Shown: positions 6,666 to 14,109 of the stretch, one piece after another
Position numbering within the stretch: position 1 is the first letter of the stretch
Layout of the letters: the number at the start of each line of letters is the position of its first letter
Source: a virus
Length of the DNA stretch: 22,867 bases
Virus record (IMG/VR): IMGVR_UViG_3300027906_000164
Span: 1-22,867 of that record
Strand: one strand, 5' to 3'
Made by a program: the position numbers and the translations under genes
Notes under the pieces: generated by a model
The model's database searches: none
What the model was told of the DNA's origin: nothing
The model's input: only the letters and a program-made list of their open reading frames with translations

Positions 6666-7446
6666 GTTTAGGTAACTGATGCTCATGAGGTACTAAAGTA
6701 CCACCTGGTGCTGTTACTACAACGTCAGCACAAACAGAATGATAAGGAGATGCTGGATGGAAAAATATACCTGCCTTCTTGAGCTCACCACAATTTTTGA
6801 GACGAGCTAATTCAAAGTCTAATCGTTTGTTAGATACTAACTGATTCTGCATTGATATCTGTGCTTGTGCTGCTTCATGGCACTGCCTAACTAACTTTCT
6901 GTTCAATGGTATAGACAGGGTAGCAGAGAGACCTGCATTGAATGACTGGTTGGCAGACATATCAGTCCTAACTGGTTTGTACCATGTAGGAGTCATCTTA
7001 CCACCACTATTAACTACGTCAGGCACACCGTCAGGACCATCTATATCCATTTCGATCTGCATATCCTCTCCATCAGGGAACCATCTAGTCCCATCTGCTT
7101 TAGTCCTTGTGTCATACCAGTCTGCCCAAGGATAGTTTTTAACAGTGACAGTCTGTTTAGTAGTCTTACCTGTAGTATCAGTCAAATTATATTGTGGTTC
7201 ATCATAAAAATCGACCCAAGGATCCTTCCGAGAGTCGGCAAATTGTATGTAAGGAGTCACGTTAAAGGTACTACCTTGACACTGGACACCACCACCATAG
7301 GTGTTGGTTATGTATGGACCTTGTAAAACTTGTATTGCCTGGTTGGTTACTGAGCCAGAACTATTGGCGATAGGGTTCGCTGTAGCACTAACACCACCAA
7401 CTTCTGCTCTTGCAGGTAAAGTTTGGACGCTGAGAAGTGCTGCTAT
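6430..7446 (-). CDS. Predicted exported protein with Ser/Pro-rich tail; start uncertain
   Basis: A minus-strand frame open well upstream of the given start. The recognisable protein begins with a signal-peptide-like segment (YVYPVIAALLSVQTLPARA, predicted cut after ARA, then EVGGV) whose first few codons lie within the end of the upstream gene. It continues with Trp/Tyr/Asp-rich repeats (KDPWVDFYD, YPWADWYD), a helical QCHEAAQAQISMQNQL segment, four Cys in the body and a Ser/Pro-rich tail. No ATG, GTG or TTG lies near the signal peptide; the nearest in-frame ATG is at 7755, inside the upstream gene. The coordinates use an ATA (7446-7444) that overlaps the upstream TAA; a -1 frameshift from the upstream frame is the alternative. 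The tail overlaps the + strand gene. Function unknown. Confidence 0.62.
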   Translation of the reverse strand: MAALLSVQTLPARAEVGGVSATANPIANSSGSVTNQAIQVLQGPYITNTYGGGVQCQGSTFNVTPYIQFADSRKDPWVDFYDEPQYNLTDTTGKTTKQTVTVKNYPWADWYDTRTKADGTRWFPDGEDMQIEMDIDGPDGVPDVVNSGGKMTPTWYKPVRTDMSANQSFNAGLSATLSIPLNRKLVRQCHEAAQAQISMQNQLVSNKRLDFELARLKNCGELKKAGIFFHPASPYHSVCADVVVTAPGGTLVPHEHQLPKPKWTDPSSSSTSVEVDPSSLGTSESSSQTNSDGVQPSPVSSSLRPSPSLSQASQPSAADLLGVWQIGHSLSPQSQSSQ

Positions 7447-7913
7447 TACTGGGTAAACGTACTTGTTGTGTCGGTCACGCTTTTTACGGTGGTGACTCTT
7501 TGTATCAGGGTCTGGTTGGTCATCCCTGGTCCTTGATAACTCTGTACGAATTGAAACGCATCCCCTGGAGTCGTTATCGTGAATTTCCCTGCGCTTCCAA
7601 AGTCTAAGTTGTCGAAGGAAGAGGTTACTTGTCCAGTTATGGCTCCTTCTCCCGATCCCACACTCGGTGCGACTGTTACTGTTGATGTATTCACGTTTGG
7701 ATTGAGTGCGTCTCCGTCGTGGGAGATCCCTACCCCTGACACTGTGTATTCCCATCCTGTTCTAAAATCAATTGAATTTATTGTTTCCGTTATCGTACTT
7801 TCAGTCTCCGTATGGCTGGTCATCGAACCCTGCTGGAAATTTGGTACCACGGGGACTGCTTGTGCAGCAGTTCCCCCGAAACTAAGCAGTAGTAGTACTA
7901 AAACTCGTTTCAT
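7446..7913 (-). CDS. Small predicted exported protein; function unknown
   Basis: A 155-residue protein with a classical signal peptide: MKRVLVLLLLSFGGTAAQA, with cleavage expected after AQA. The mature part is Thr/Ser/Val-rich (TETESTITETINSID, NPNVNTSTVTVAPSVGSGEG), as in beta-rich surface or fibre proteins, with no cysteine and no recognised domain. AGGAG overlapping the end of the upstream gene lies nine to ten bases before the ATG, so it is the middle gene of a minus-strand operon. Its TAA overlaps the putative start of the next protein. Codons are more C- and G-ending than in most of the window. Secretion by host Sec is expected; the role is unknown. Confidence 0.75.
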   Translation of the reverse strand: MKRVLVLLLLSFGGTAAQAVPVVPNFQQGSMTSHTETESTITETINSIDFRTGWEYTVSGVGISHDGDALNPNVNTSTVTVAPSVGSGEGAITGQVTSSFDNLDFGSAGKFTITTPGDAFQFVQSYQGPGMTNQTLIQRVTTVKSVTDTTSTFTQ

Positions 7914-7925
7914 TATGTATCACTC

Positions 7926-8435
7926 CTAGCGTATGGTGACCTCGGTGACAAACTGTCCCGTAGCTGTAGTGCCAGCCCCACCAGCCGTTATCGCCATAGC
8001 ACCTGCTGAAGTTATGGTACCTGCCAAATTACCAACGGTACCAGGGGCAGTCGATACTGTGTTGGAGTAACCATTTACATCACCTACATCAGCAGCAGTA
8101 GTGACTATACTGTCACCTAACGACACTGATTGTGTAAAGGAGTATGCATTTCCTTGAGTTGTCTGTGCTGCATCAGGTAGAGCAAAAGTTGCTGCACCAG
8201 AAGTTGCCACAGATTGAATGCCACCTAGATCACTAGCTGCACTACCACCTGACGGTGTAATAGTTGTAGAGACACCAGATCCACTAGTGCTATATGTATT
8301 TGCTGCTCTAGAAACTGAAGTATAACCCGCATCTACCGAAAGCTGTGTCGAGCTACTAAGTCTATGAGTCAGATCGGCACGTGCTGCTGTGCCACTCATC
8401 AAAATCATTCCAAAAAGCAGTATCGCTTTTTTCAT
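7926..8435 (-). CDS. Predicted exported Ser/Thr/Ala/Gly-rich protein; function unknown
   Basis: A 169-residue protein starting with a signal peptide (MKKAILLFGMILMSGTAARA, likely cut after ARA) followed by DLTHRLSSSTQLSVDAGYTS and a low-complexity Ser/Thr/Ala/Gly beta-rich region without cysteine. The composition is like extracellular fibre or adhesin proteins, but no repeat unit or domain is certain. AGGAT about six bases ahead of the ATG serves as ribosome-binding site, with a 14-bp palindrome and a TAAATA element farther upstream. It is the first gene of the minus-strand cluster, transcribed away from hsp20. Phage proteins with Sec signals are uncommon, and three in a row stand out. Confidence 0.75.
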   Translation of the reverse strand: MKKAILLFGMILMSGTAARADLTHRLSSSTQLSVDAGYTSVSRAANTYSTSGSGVSTTITPSGGSAASDLGGIQSVATSGAATFALPDAAQTTQGNAYSFTQSVSLGDSIVTTAADVGDVNGYSNTVSTAPGTVGNLAGTITSAGAMAITAGGAGTTATGQFVTEVTIR

Positions 8436-8445
8436 TTATCCTAAG

Positions 8446-8459
8446 TAGAAGTACTTCTA
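8446..8459. repeat. Perfect 14-bp palindrome TAGAAGTACTTCTA
   Basis: TAGAAGTACTTCTA is a perfect palindrome located 10 bp ahead of the minus-strand ATG at 8435, partly overlapping the candidate -10 at 8458-8465. It may be an operator for the minus-strand operon or, in RNA, a small hairpin beside the ribosome-binding site. Confidence 0.55.
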
Positions 8460-8465
8460 TTTAGC
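8458..8465 (-). promoter_or_regulatory. Candidate minus-strand late-type -10 element GCTAAATA
   Basis: Read on the minus strand the sequence is GCTAAATA, six of eight positions of TATAAATA. It sits 22 bp upstream of the first exported-protein gene and would give a leader of roughly 15 nt. It is the only such element in the divergent gap facing this operon. Confidence 0.4.
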
Positions 8466-8472
8466 AATTAAG

Positions 8473-8527
8473 ACATGTAACGAATGTACTAGTGACGGAT
8501 ACCACTACATGTAGTTTTCCACATGTG
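8473..8527. repeat. Three ACATGT palindromes in a divergent intergenic region
   Basis: ACATGT occurs at 8473-8478, 8507-8512 and 8521-8526. The second is inside the perfect 12-bp palindrome ACTACATGTAGT (8504-8515), the third inside CACATGTG (8520-8527). They lie between the two diverging transcription units and end three bases before the late promoter of hsp20, a typical place for operators. Confidence 0.5.
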
Positions 8528-8530
8528 TGC

Positions 8531-8538
8531 TATAAATA
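8531..8538 (+). promoter_or_regulatory. T4-type late promoter TATAAATA
   Basis: An exact TATAAATA, preceded by GC and followed by GATG. In T4-like phages this -10 element is read by host RNA polymerase carrying gp55 and gp33. Transcription would start near 8544, giving hsp20 a leader of about 50 nt. It lies after the ATG at 8523, which excludes that ATG as the hsp20 start. Confidence 0.85.
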
Positions 8539-8543
8539 GATGT

Positions 8544-8560
8544 GGTTGCCTTCGGGGACC
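8544..8560 (+). other. 5'-terminal hairpin with UUCG loop in the hsp20 leader
   Basis: GGTTGCC TTCG GGGACC folds as a stem closed by C(UUCG)G, with G8548 bulged. Its first base is where the late transcript is expected to begin. A stable hairpin at the very 5' end is a known mRNA-stabilising arrangement. Confidence 0.5.
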
Positions 8561-8594
8561 ATACAATACAAACTCGCTCAATGGAGGAGCTATT

Positions 8595-9029
8595 ATGTCT
8601 AAGATACAGAGATACCGTGCAGCTGATTTACCACAGCTGATGGATAAGATTTTTACCAACTCGCTAGGGCTGGATGATTACTTCGAGAGCTTCAATCATA
8701 TAGAAGCAAGTAATTACCCACCCTTTAATATTGTTCACATAAACAATCACGAGTCTAGGTTAGAGGTCGCACTAGCAGGATTTAAAAAGGAAGAGGTTAA
8801 TGTCTACACCGAGTATGGAAAACTTCAAGTCGAAGGAGAGAAATCTACCCCCGACGAGGACACCACGACGTTTATACACAGAGGACTGGCTCAAAGAAGT
8901 TTCAAGAGGTCGTGGACAATCGCAGAAGACACGCACGTCACAGACGTTACCTTTGAGGACGGACTCCTCGTTGTCAAGTTAGGCAAGGTAGTACCTGAGC
9001 ACCACGCAAGGAAGGATTATCTCACCTAG
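8595..9029 (+). CDS. hsp20: Small heat-shock protein, Hsp20 family
   Basis: A 144-residue alpha-crystallin-type chaperone. The N-terminal arm (1-40) is followed by the crystallin domain: PPFNIVHINNHESRLEVALA (42-61), GFKKEEVNVYTEYGKLQVEG (62-81), IHRGLAQRSFKRSW (94-107) and the conserved DVTFEDGLLVVKL (117-129). It would hold unfolding proteins in soluble complexes, probably during late infection. The start is fixed by GGAGG at 8583-8587 and by the late promoter at 8531. The C-terminal I-x-I anchor is replaced by a VVPE segment. Hsp20 genes of this kind are a common cyanophage trait. The latter half uses noticeably more C- and G-ending codons than neighbouring genes. Confidence 0.95.
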   Translation: MSKIQRYRAADLPQLMDKIFTNSLGLDDYFESFNHIEASNYPPFNIVHINNHESRLEVALAGFKKEEVNVYTEYGKLQVEGEKSTPDEDTTTFIHRGLAQRSFKRSWTIAEDTHVTDVTFEDGLLVVKLGKVVPEHHARKDYLT

Positions 9030-9051
9030 ATATTAGAGATGTCTAGGATCT

Positions 9052-9237
9052 ATGAAGACTGAAGACGCACTAGGGCACCCCTTATTCCTGATGCCAATAA
9101 TGCTACTGGGAATGATCGCTCTAATAGAAGGTCTACACACATCTGCCCACTTACATCAACAGATAGATGTCCACGGATACTGTCGAAACAATGCTGAGTG
9201 GGTAGAGTCAAAAACAAATGGTGATGATGACTGGTGA
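9052..9237 (+). CDS. Small single-span membrane protein; function unknown
   Basis: A 61-residue protein, MKTEDALGHPLFLMPIMLLG at the start, with a hydrophobic span at about 9-27 (HPLFLMPIMLLGMIALIEG) and a polar, His- and Asp-rich C-terminal part (HTSAHLHQQIDVHGYC ... GDDDW). AGGAT lies five bases before the ATG. It follows hsp20 by 22 bp and precedes the terminator at 9257, so it is probably the last gene of the hsp20 late transcript. No family is recognised. Confidence 0.65.
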   Translation: MKTEDALGHPLFLMPIMLLGMIALIEGLHTSAHLHQQIDVHGYCRNNAEWVESKTNGDDDW

Positions 9238-9241
9238 CATA

Positions 9242-9247
9242 TATAAT
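9242..9247 (+). promoter_or_regulatory. Candidate sigma70 -10 box TATAAT just before a terminator
   Basis: A perfect TATAAT inside CATATATAATAC. At the proper distance upstream TGGTGA is only a poor -35. Transcription would start near 9254, right at the terminator hairpin, so the element may be chance or may set up an attenuated leader for the replication operon. Confidence 0.3.
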
Positions 9248-9256
9248 ACACAACCG

Positions 9257-9280
9257 AAGAGACCCCAAGGGTCTCTTTTT
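9257..9280 (+). terminator. Intrinsic terminator after the hsp20 unit
   Basis: AGAGACCC (9258-9265) pairs perfectly with GGGTCTCT (9269-9276) around a CAA loop, extended by A9257-T9277 and followed by T-rich TTTTGTTT. It separates the hsp20 transcript from the replication operon starting at 9295. Confidence 0.85.
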
Positions 9281-9294
9281 GTTTGGAGATTAAC

Positions 9295-9537
9295 ATGAAC
9301 ATGTATGTAAACCTGTGTCCAGCTATGAGCGAGAAGAAGGACACCTTGACAGTTGACATCCCACCAGAGTATACTGATGAGTTCAACCAGATGGTACACA
9401 TCCTCGCTGAAGAAAAGAATATCACTGCTCGACGTGCATTCGTTGATATGGTGAAGTTTACCTTTGATAATCTAATGGAGAAAGACTATGAGCGTAAAGG
9501 TCGTAAGAATGCAAAACGGAGAGGACGTAGTAGCTGA
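9295..9537 (+). CDS. Small ribbon-helix-helix-like protein
   Basis: An 80-residue protein. The segment KDTLTVDIPPEYTDEFNQMV followed by HILAEEKNITARRAFVDMVK looks like a strand-helix-helix DNA-binding fold, and the end is strongly basic (RKGRKNAKRRGRSS). A role as a transcriptional regulator at the head of the replication operon would fit, but the family match is by pattern only. The start at 9295 is chosen because GGAG at 9285-9288 lies six bases upstream; an in-frame TTG at 9283 and an ATG at 9337 are less likely. Its end overlaps the next gene by 50 bp. Confidence 0.6.
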   Translation: MNMYVNLCPAMSEKKDTLTVDIPPEYTDEFNQMVHILAEEKNITARRAFVDMVKFTFDNLMEKDYERKGRKNAKRRGRSS

Positions 9538-9874
9538 CGTAAAGGAGATCCGTCCTGAGTCAGGTAAGTCTGCTATTGCATACGAGTTTGTTGACGCAAT
9601 GGTTGTAACGATCCTTAGATCAACTGAGGATATGTTTGAAGAGAAGACAGAGATGGAGTCATTAGGTGAGATTCAATTAGAATTTTTTCCTTGGTCACCA
9701 TTAGGGACAGGCCGAAACATTGTTACCCTATATTCAGTGGTATCAATCTCTGATCCACATTCCAATGTCGTAGAGGGATGGCAACAGGCAATAGAGAAAT
9801 ACAAATCATTAACTAAAGACGATGCTAAAATTGATTATACTCAAACACCACCCGACAACTTATTTGCTGGGTAA
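9488..9874 (+). CDS. Conserved small protein, Sm/Lsm-like beta barrel possible
   Basis: A 128-residue protein. VKVVRMQNGEDVVADVKEIR (3-22) reads like the first strands of an Sm-like or SH3-type barrel, where a nucleic-acid-binding 'xxGEDVIADV' turn is common among cyanophage proteins of this locus as I recall them. The middle has a Phe/Glu-rich stretch (LGEIQLEFFPW). The function is unknown. The ATG at 9488 lies in the last 50 bp of the preceding gene in another frame; an in-frame ATG at 9509 is an alternative. Its 3' end overlaps the next gene. Confidence 0.6.
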   Translation: MSVKVVRMQNGEDVVADVKEIRPESGKSAIAYEFVDAMVVTILRSTEDMFEEKTEMESLGEIQLEFFPWSPLGTGRNIVTLYSVVSISDPHSNVVEGWQQAIEKYKSLTKDDAKIDYTQTPPDNLFAG

Positions 9875-10067
9875 GATAACTGAGTTAGATGAAGAACCAA
9901 GTCTTCTTATTGAGAATTGTTACTATGTGACACCAGAGGGTGTCCTTGAGGAGTATCCTTTACATAGCAGCCAACGTGACATCTTCTTGACAGGAGATGA
10001 TGTTATGACTATGATGGATCCATCCTTGACGGTAACCAAATTGTACGACGAAGCAACCAGTGAGTAG
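9822..10067 (+). CDS. Conserved small acidic protein ahead of DNA polymerase; function unknown
   Basis: An 81-residue protein whose conserved-looking part begins LLGKITELDEEPSLLIENCY (15-34) and continues YPLHSSQRDIFLTGDDVMTM. The run DEEPSLLIENCY resembles small barrel proteins found beside gp43 in cyanophages. The first 14 codons overlap the preceding gene and look non-conserved, so the real start may be TTG at 9864 (residue 15). Its stop overlaps the GTG start of gp43. It may be a partner of the preceding protein, but no role can be read from sequence. Confidence 0.55.
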   Translation: MLKLIILKHHPTTYLLGKITELDEEPSLLIENCYYVTPEGVLEEYPLHSSQRDIFLTGDDVMTMMDPSLTVTKLYDEATSE

Positions 10068-12549
10068 TTTCTATACAAATCTTTGTTTATTAGGTGATGA
10101 TATTCTCTACCGTGGGTATGAGAATGGAGAACCTGTGCAGTATAGAGAGAAGTCAAAGCCAGTAATGTATCTGGTACCTGATGCTCAGAGCAAACCTTCC
10201 AAGTATAAAACCTTGGATGGTAGGAAGGCATACCCAAAGCAGTTTGATGGTGCTAGAGAGGCACGTGACTTCCTTAGACAGTATGAAAATGCTGCTGGTT
10301 TAGAGGTGCATGGGTATGAGAGATTCCTCTATCAACATGTTGCTCAGAAGTTTCCTTCTGACATAGACTATGACATGTCCAAGATGAAGATCTATACGAT
10401 TGACATTGAGGTAGCATGTGAGAATGGTTTCCCTGATGTAGAGGCATCTGCTGAGGAGATGCTATGCATTACTATTAAGGACTTCAATACTAAAAAGATT
10501 GTCACGTGGGGTACACGTGAGTATCAATCTAAGCATGAGTATCGTGTCTTCTGGACTGAAGCAGAGATGCTTGAGGACTTTGTAGGATGGTGGGTGCAGA
10601 ATACTCCTGACATTATTACAGGATGGAACTGTAACCTCTATGACATACCTTATATCTGTCGCAGAGTAGAGAGAATACTAGGAGAGAAGTGGAAGAAGTC
10701 TCTGTCACCTTGGAAGAGGGTATATGACAGAGAGATTATCATTCAAGGTCGTAAGAATATTGCTTATGAAATTACAGGAGTAAATATACTTGACTATCTT
10801 GATCTCTATAAGAAGTTTACTTACACCAACCAAGAGTCCTATAGACTAGATCATATAGCTATGGTAGAATTGGATGATGCTAAGTTAGATCACTCTCAGT
10901 ATGAAAACTTTAAAGATTTCTATACTAATGATTGGGATCGCTTCGTAGAATACAACATACATGACGTTGATCTTGTTGACCGTCTGGAAGACAAGATGAA
11001 ACTCGTTGAGTTGTGTGTTGCTATGGCATATGATGCTAAGGTTAATTTCACAGATGTGTATTCGCAGGTGAGAGTCTGGGACACACTGATATACAATGAC
11101 CTAAGTAAAATTAATGTGGTAGTACCACCTAAAAGTAAAACAAAGAAAGATGACAAATACGCAGGAGCATATGTCAAGGAGCCCGTCCCTGGCATCTATG
11201 ATTGGGTGGTCAGTTTTGACCTTAACAGTCTCTACCCTCATCTCATCATGCAGTACAACATCTCCCCAGAAACCCTCGTTGAAAGAAGACATCCAACCGC
11301 CAGTGTTGATGGACTGCTCAACAGAAAGGTTCGAATCAATGGAGATTTTGCAGTGTGTGCCAATGGAGCACAATACCGCAGAGATATCCACGGATTCCTA
11401 CCACAGATGATGCAACGCATCTATGATGAGAGGACAATATATAAAAAGAAAATGCTCAAAGCGAAGCAAGAGTATGAAAAAAGACCAACCGACCAACTCA
11501 GACGAGACATTGCTAAATTTAATAATGTCCAAATGGCAAGAAAGATCCAACTTAACTCTGCCTACGGTGCAATCGGTAACCAATACTTCAGGTATTACAA
11601 TCTTGCGAACGCTGAAGCAATTACCCTCAGTGGACAAGTCGCAATCAGATGGATCGAAAACAAAGTAAACAATTATTTAAACAAAGTTCTTAAAACAGAG
11701 GAGACTGATTATGTCATTGCTAGTGATACTGATTCCATTTACCTTAATCTTGGTCCTCTGGTACAAGCTGTATTCCCCAGTGGAGAGAAGGACGATCAGA
11801 GTACACTTAGTTTCCTTAAAAAGGTGTGTGATGTGGAACTTGATCGCTATATTGCGAGTGCTTATGAAGAAATGGCAGCCTATGTAAATGCTTATGAGCA
11901 GAAGATGGTGATGAAGAGAGAAAACATTGCCAACAAAGGTATATGGACAGCGAAGAAGAGATATATTTTAAACGTATGGAATAGTGAGGGTGTCCAGTAT
12001 GAGAAACCTAAACTAAAGATGATGGGTATAGAAGCAGTCAAGTCTTCTACACCCATGCCATGTCGTACTGCCATTAAGGAAGCACTTAATGTTATAATGA
12101 CTGGTAGTGAAGAGAATACTCAGAAATATATCAAGGACTTCCGTGAGAAGTTTGAGAAGATGCCACCAGAGGAAGTAGCATTCCCTCGTGGTTGTAATAA
12201 TATACAGAAGAATACATCCACTGCTACCATATATGGTAAGGGATGTCCCATGCATGTCAGAGGTGCTCTATTATATAACTTCTACATTAAGAAGAGGAAG
12301 TTACATCATAAGTATCCCATCATACAAGAGGGTGAGAAGATCAAATACATACATCTTCGGACACCTAACAAGATTAATGAGAATATAATCTCATTTTTTC
12401 AGACTCTTCCTAAAGAATTTGGGCTTGACGAATCCATCGACTATGACCTACAATTTGAGAAGAGTTTCCTAGCACCACTCAAAGCCATCTTGGACACGAT
12501 AGGATGGAAAGCAGAGAAACAGAATACATTGGAGGCACTTTGGTCGTGA
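10060..12549 (+). CDS. 43: Family B DNA polymerase gp43
   Basis: An 829-residue replicative polymerase with proofreading. Exonuclease motifs: [12 protein letters not shown] with D115/E117, [17 protein letters not shown] near 181-197, and YNIHD at 298-302. Polymerase motifs: DLNSLYP at 387-393, KIQLNSAYG from K495, and DTDS at 556-559 with the catalytic aspartates. The length equals that of other cyanophage gp43 proteins (T4 gp43 is 898). It replicates the phage genome with the gp45 clamp and the gp44/62 loader. The start is GTG, overlapping the previous stop; no alternative ATG fits the conserved N terminus. The coding region from about 11150 to 11690 uses more C-ending codons than the flanks. 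Confidence 0.98.
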   Translation: MSSFYTNLCLLGDDILYRGYENGEPVQYREKSKPVMYLVPDAQSKPSKYKTLDGRKAYPKQFDGAREARDFLRQYENAAGLEVHGYERFLYQHVAQKFPSDIDYDMSKMKIYTIDIEVACENGFPDVEASAEEMLCITIKDFNTKKIVTWGTREYQSKHEYRVFWTEAEMLEDFVGWWVQNTPDIITGWNCNLYDIPYICRRVERILGEKWKKSLSPWKRVYDREIIIQGRKNIAYEITGVNILDYLDLYKKFTYTNQESYRLDHIAMVELDDAKLDHSQYENFKDFYTNDWDRFVEYNIHDVDLVDRLEDKMKLVELCVAMAYDAKVNFTDVYSQVRVWDTLIYNDLSKINVVVPPKSKTKKDDKYAGAYVKEPVPGIYDWVVSFDLNSLYPHLIMQYNISPETLVERRHPTASVDGLLNRKVRINGDFAVCANGAQYRRDIHGFLPQMMQRIYDERTIYKKKMLKAKQEYEKRPTDQLRRDIAKFNNVQMARKIQLNSAYGAIGNQYFRYYNLANAEAITLSGQVAIRWIENKVNNYLNKVLKTEETDYVIASDTDSIYLNLGPLVQAVFPSGEKDDQSTLSFLKKVCDVELDRYIASAYEEMAAYVNAYEQKMVMKRENIANKGIWTAKKRYILNVWNSEGVQYEKPKLKMMGIEAVKSSTPMPCRTAIKEALNVIMTGSEENTQKYIKDFREKFEKMPPEEVAFPRGCNNIQKNTSTATIYGKGCPMHVRGALLYNFYIKKRKLHHKYPIIQEGEKIKYIHLRTPNKINENIISFFQTLPKEFGLDESIDYDLQFEKSFLAPLKAILDTIGWKAEKQNTLEALWS

Positions 12550-13553
12550 GTTTTTTAAAGGATATAGTAAAGGAAATAGACAATGAATACGCTGCTGTCG
12601 TTAGTGATGGTGTCGCTGCTGGTGACACAAGTGGTTATATCGACACGGGTTCGTACATCTTTAACGGACTTGTCAGTGGATCCATCCACAAAGGGGTTCC
12701 AGGAAACAAAATCACTGCTATTGCAGGTGAATCAAGTACAGGTAAAACGTTTTTCTGTCTTGGTATTGTACGTCACTTCCTCGAATCTAATCCTGATGGC
12801 GGGGTTATTTATTTTGAGTCTGAGAGTGCCATAAGTAAAGACTTGATTGAGACCAGAGGTATTGACTCCAGTCGTATGATCTTAGTGCCAGTTAATACTG
12901 TCCAAGAGTTTAGGACACAAGCAATCAAGGTGCTTGATAAGTATATGTCCGAGAAGAATCAACCACCTATGATGATGGTACTTGATTCACTAGGTATGTT
13001 ATCCACTTCTAAGGAGATGGAAGACAGTGAAGCAGGTAAAGAAACAAGGGATATGACACGTGCTCAGGTAGTTAAAGCTATCTTCCGTGTGTTGACTTTG
13101 AAACTTGGTAAAGCAAATGTTCCGCTAATAGTTACCAACCATACATATGATGTGGTGGGTGCATATATGCCCACTAAAGAGATGGGAGGAGGATCAGGTC
13201 TTAAGTATGCTGCTTCTAATATTATCTACCTTAGCAAGTCTAAGGAGAAGGATGGTAAGGAGGTAGTTGGTAATATTATTAGAGCTAAACTTGCTAAGTC
13301 AAGGTTAGCGAAAGAGAATTCTCAAGTGTTGATTCGATTATATTATGACCAACGTGGGTTGGATCGTTACTATGGTCTGTTAGAATTGGGAGAGAAGTAT
13401 GGAGTCTTCGAGCGAAAGGGTAATAGAATTGTCATTGGAAATGATTCTGTATATCCATCGGTTGTATATAAAGACCCCGAAAAATATATCACCCCCGAAA
13501 TACTACAAGCACTAGACGAGTGTGCACAAAAGGAATTTTCATATGGATCTTAA
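12546..13553 (+). CDS. uvsX: RecA-like recombinase UvsX
   Basis: A 335-residue recombinase. Walker A GESSTGKT (61-68) and Walker [10 protein letters not shown] (142-150) are clear, followed by [13 protein letters not shown] and the [14 protein letters not shown] segment typical of phage RecA homologues, with basic residues in [15 protein letters not shown]. UvsX coats single-stranded DNA and drives strand exchange in recombination-dependent replication and repair. The start is taken as GTG at 12546, which overlaps the gp43 stop and has GGAGG at 12531-12535; an in-frame ATG at 12504 would add 14 residues inside gp43 with no conservation expected. The adjacency gp43-uvsX-gp41 matches T4 functional grouping. 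Confidence 0.96.
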   Translation: MSFLKDIVKEIDNEYAAVVSDGVAAGDTSGYIDTGSYIFNGLVSGSIHKGVPGNKITAIAGESSTGKTFFCLGIVRHFLESNPDGGVIYFESESAISKDLIETRGIDSSRMILVPVNTVQEFRTQAIKVLDKYMSEKNQPPMMMVLDSLGMLSTSKEMEDSEAGKETRDMTRAQVVKAIFRVLTLKLGKANVPLIVTNHTYDVVGAYMPTKEMGGGSGLKYAASNIIYLSKSKEKDGKEVVGNIIRAKLAKSRLAKENSQVLIRLYYDQRGLDRYYGLLELGEKYGVFERKGNRIVIGNDSVYPSVVYKDPEKYITPEILQALDECAQKEFSYGS

Positions 13554-14109
13554 GGACTACATCGTCACCTATGATGACGTACTTGACGAAAATGTATGCA
13601 AGAATGCTATTGAGTTCTTCAATGAGGATCCAGCAGACATCACCAGATATGATGCTGAGATGTGTGGTTTCTCATCTGTTAACTTAACTGAGCAGTGTGA
13701 AGTCAAGAAGAATACCAAGTGGGATCCTGTTAACCAGGCGATCATATTAACAATCAAAGAATGTGGTGAGAGATACATCAAGGACATTGATTGTGAGAGG
13801 TATTGGCCCAGACAGAATGCACTTGAGCAAGTCAAGATCAATAAGTATCAACACAAGACAGCGGATAGGTTTGATCGTCACATTGATGTGGGTGATCACA
13901 ACTCTGCAAGGAGGTTCCTTACCTATGTCATCTACTTGAATACTGTTGATGAAGGTGGTGCAACATATTTTAACGATATTGACGTTGAAATACCTGCGAA
14001 GTGTGGTAGAGTGTTGATGTTCCCTTCTACGTGGACATACCCACATACCTACTGTGCTCCGAAAGAGCAGGACAAGTATGCAGTCTCCACCTATCTACAC
14101 TATACATGA
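13543..14109 (+). CDS. 2OG-Fe(II) oxygenase, prolyl-4-hydroxylase-like (fourth in window)
   Basis: A 188-residue protein of the prolyl-4-hydroxylase-like type. [10 protein letters not shown] (111-120) gives H113-x-D115, LTYVIYLN and GGATYFND follow as the jelly-roll strands, [17 protein letters not shown] (157-173) gives H168, and [10 protein letters not shown] supplies K178 as the 2-oxoglutarate-binding residue. The whole core is intact, so it should be active; possible substrates are prolyl residues or nucleic acids. The ATG at 13543, with AGGA eight bases upstream, is preferred over an in-frame ATG at 13522 inside uvsX. It lies between uvsX and gp41, an inserted gene in an otherwise core order, and overlaps gp41 by ATGA. 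Confidence 0.88.
   Translation: MDLKDYIVTYDDVLDENVCKNAIEFFNEDPADITRYDAEMCGFSSVNLTEQCEVKKNTKWDPVNQAIILTIKECGERYIKDIDCERYWPRQNALEQVKINKYQHKTADRFDRHIDVGDHNSARRFLTYVIYLNTVDEGGATYFNDIDVEIPAKCGRVLMFPSTWTYPHTYCAPKEQDKYAVSTYLHYT

Noticed and set aside
7447-7755. Extending the third exported protein to the ATG at 7755
   Set aside because: The added residues are Arg-rich and lie wholly within another frame of the 7446-7913 gene, with the signal peptide left about 100 residues from the N terminus.
7579-7929. A 116-codon + strand frame with a hydrophobic part
   Set aside because: Antisense to two genes with good signal peptides and ribosome-binding sites; no ribosome site of its own.
8523-8594. Upstream ATG giving hsp20 24 extra residues
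   Set aside because: The late promoter at 8531 lies downstream of this ATG, and GGAGG precedes the ATG at 8595.
11325-11336. GGTTCGAATC, resembling a tRNA T loop
   Set aside because: It is inside the gp43 polymerase domain and no acceptor, D or anticodon stem can be formed around it.
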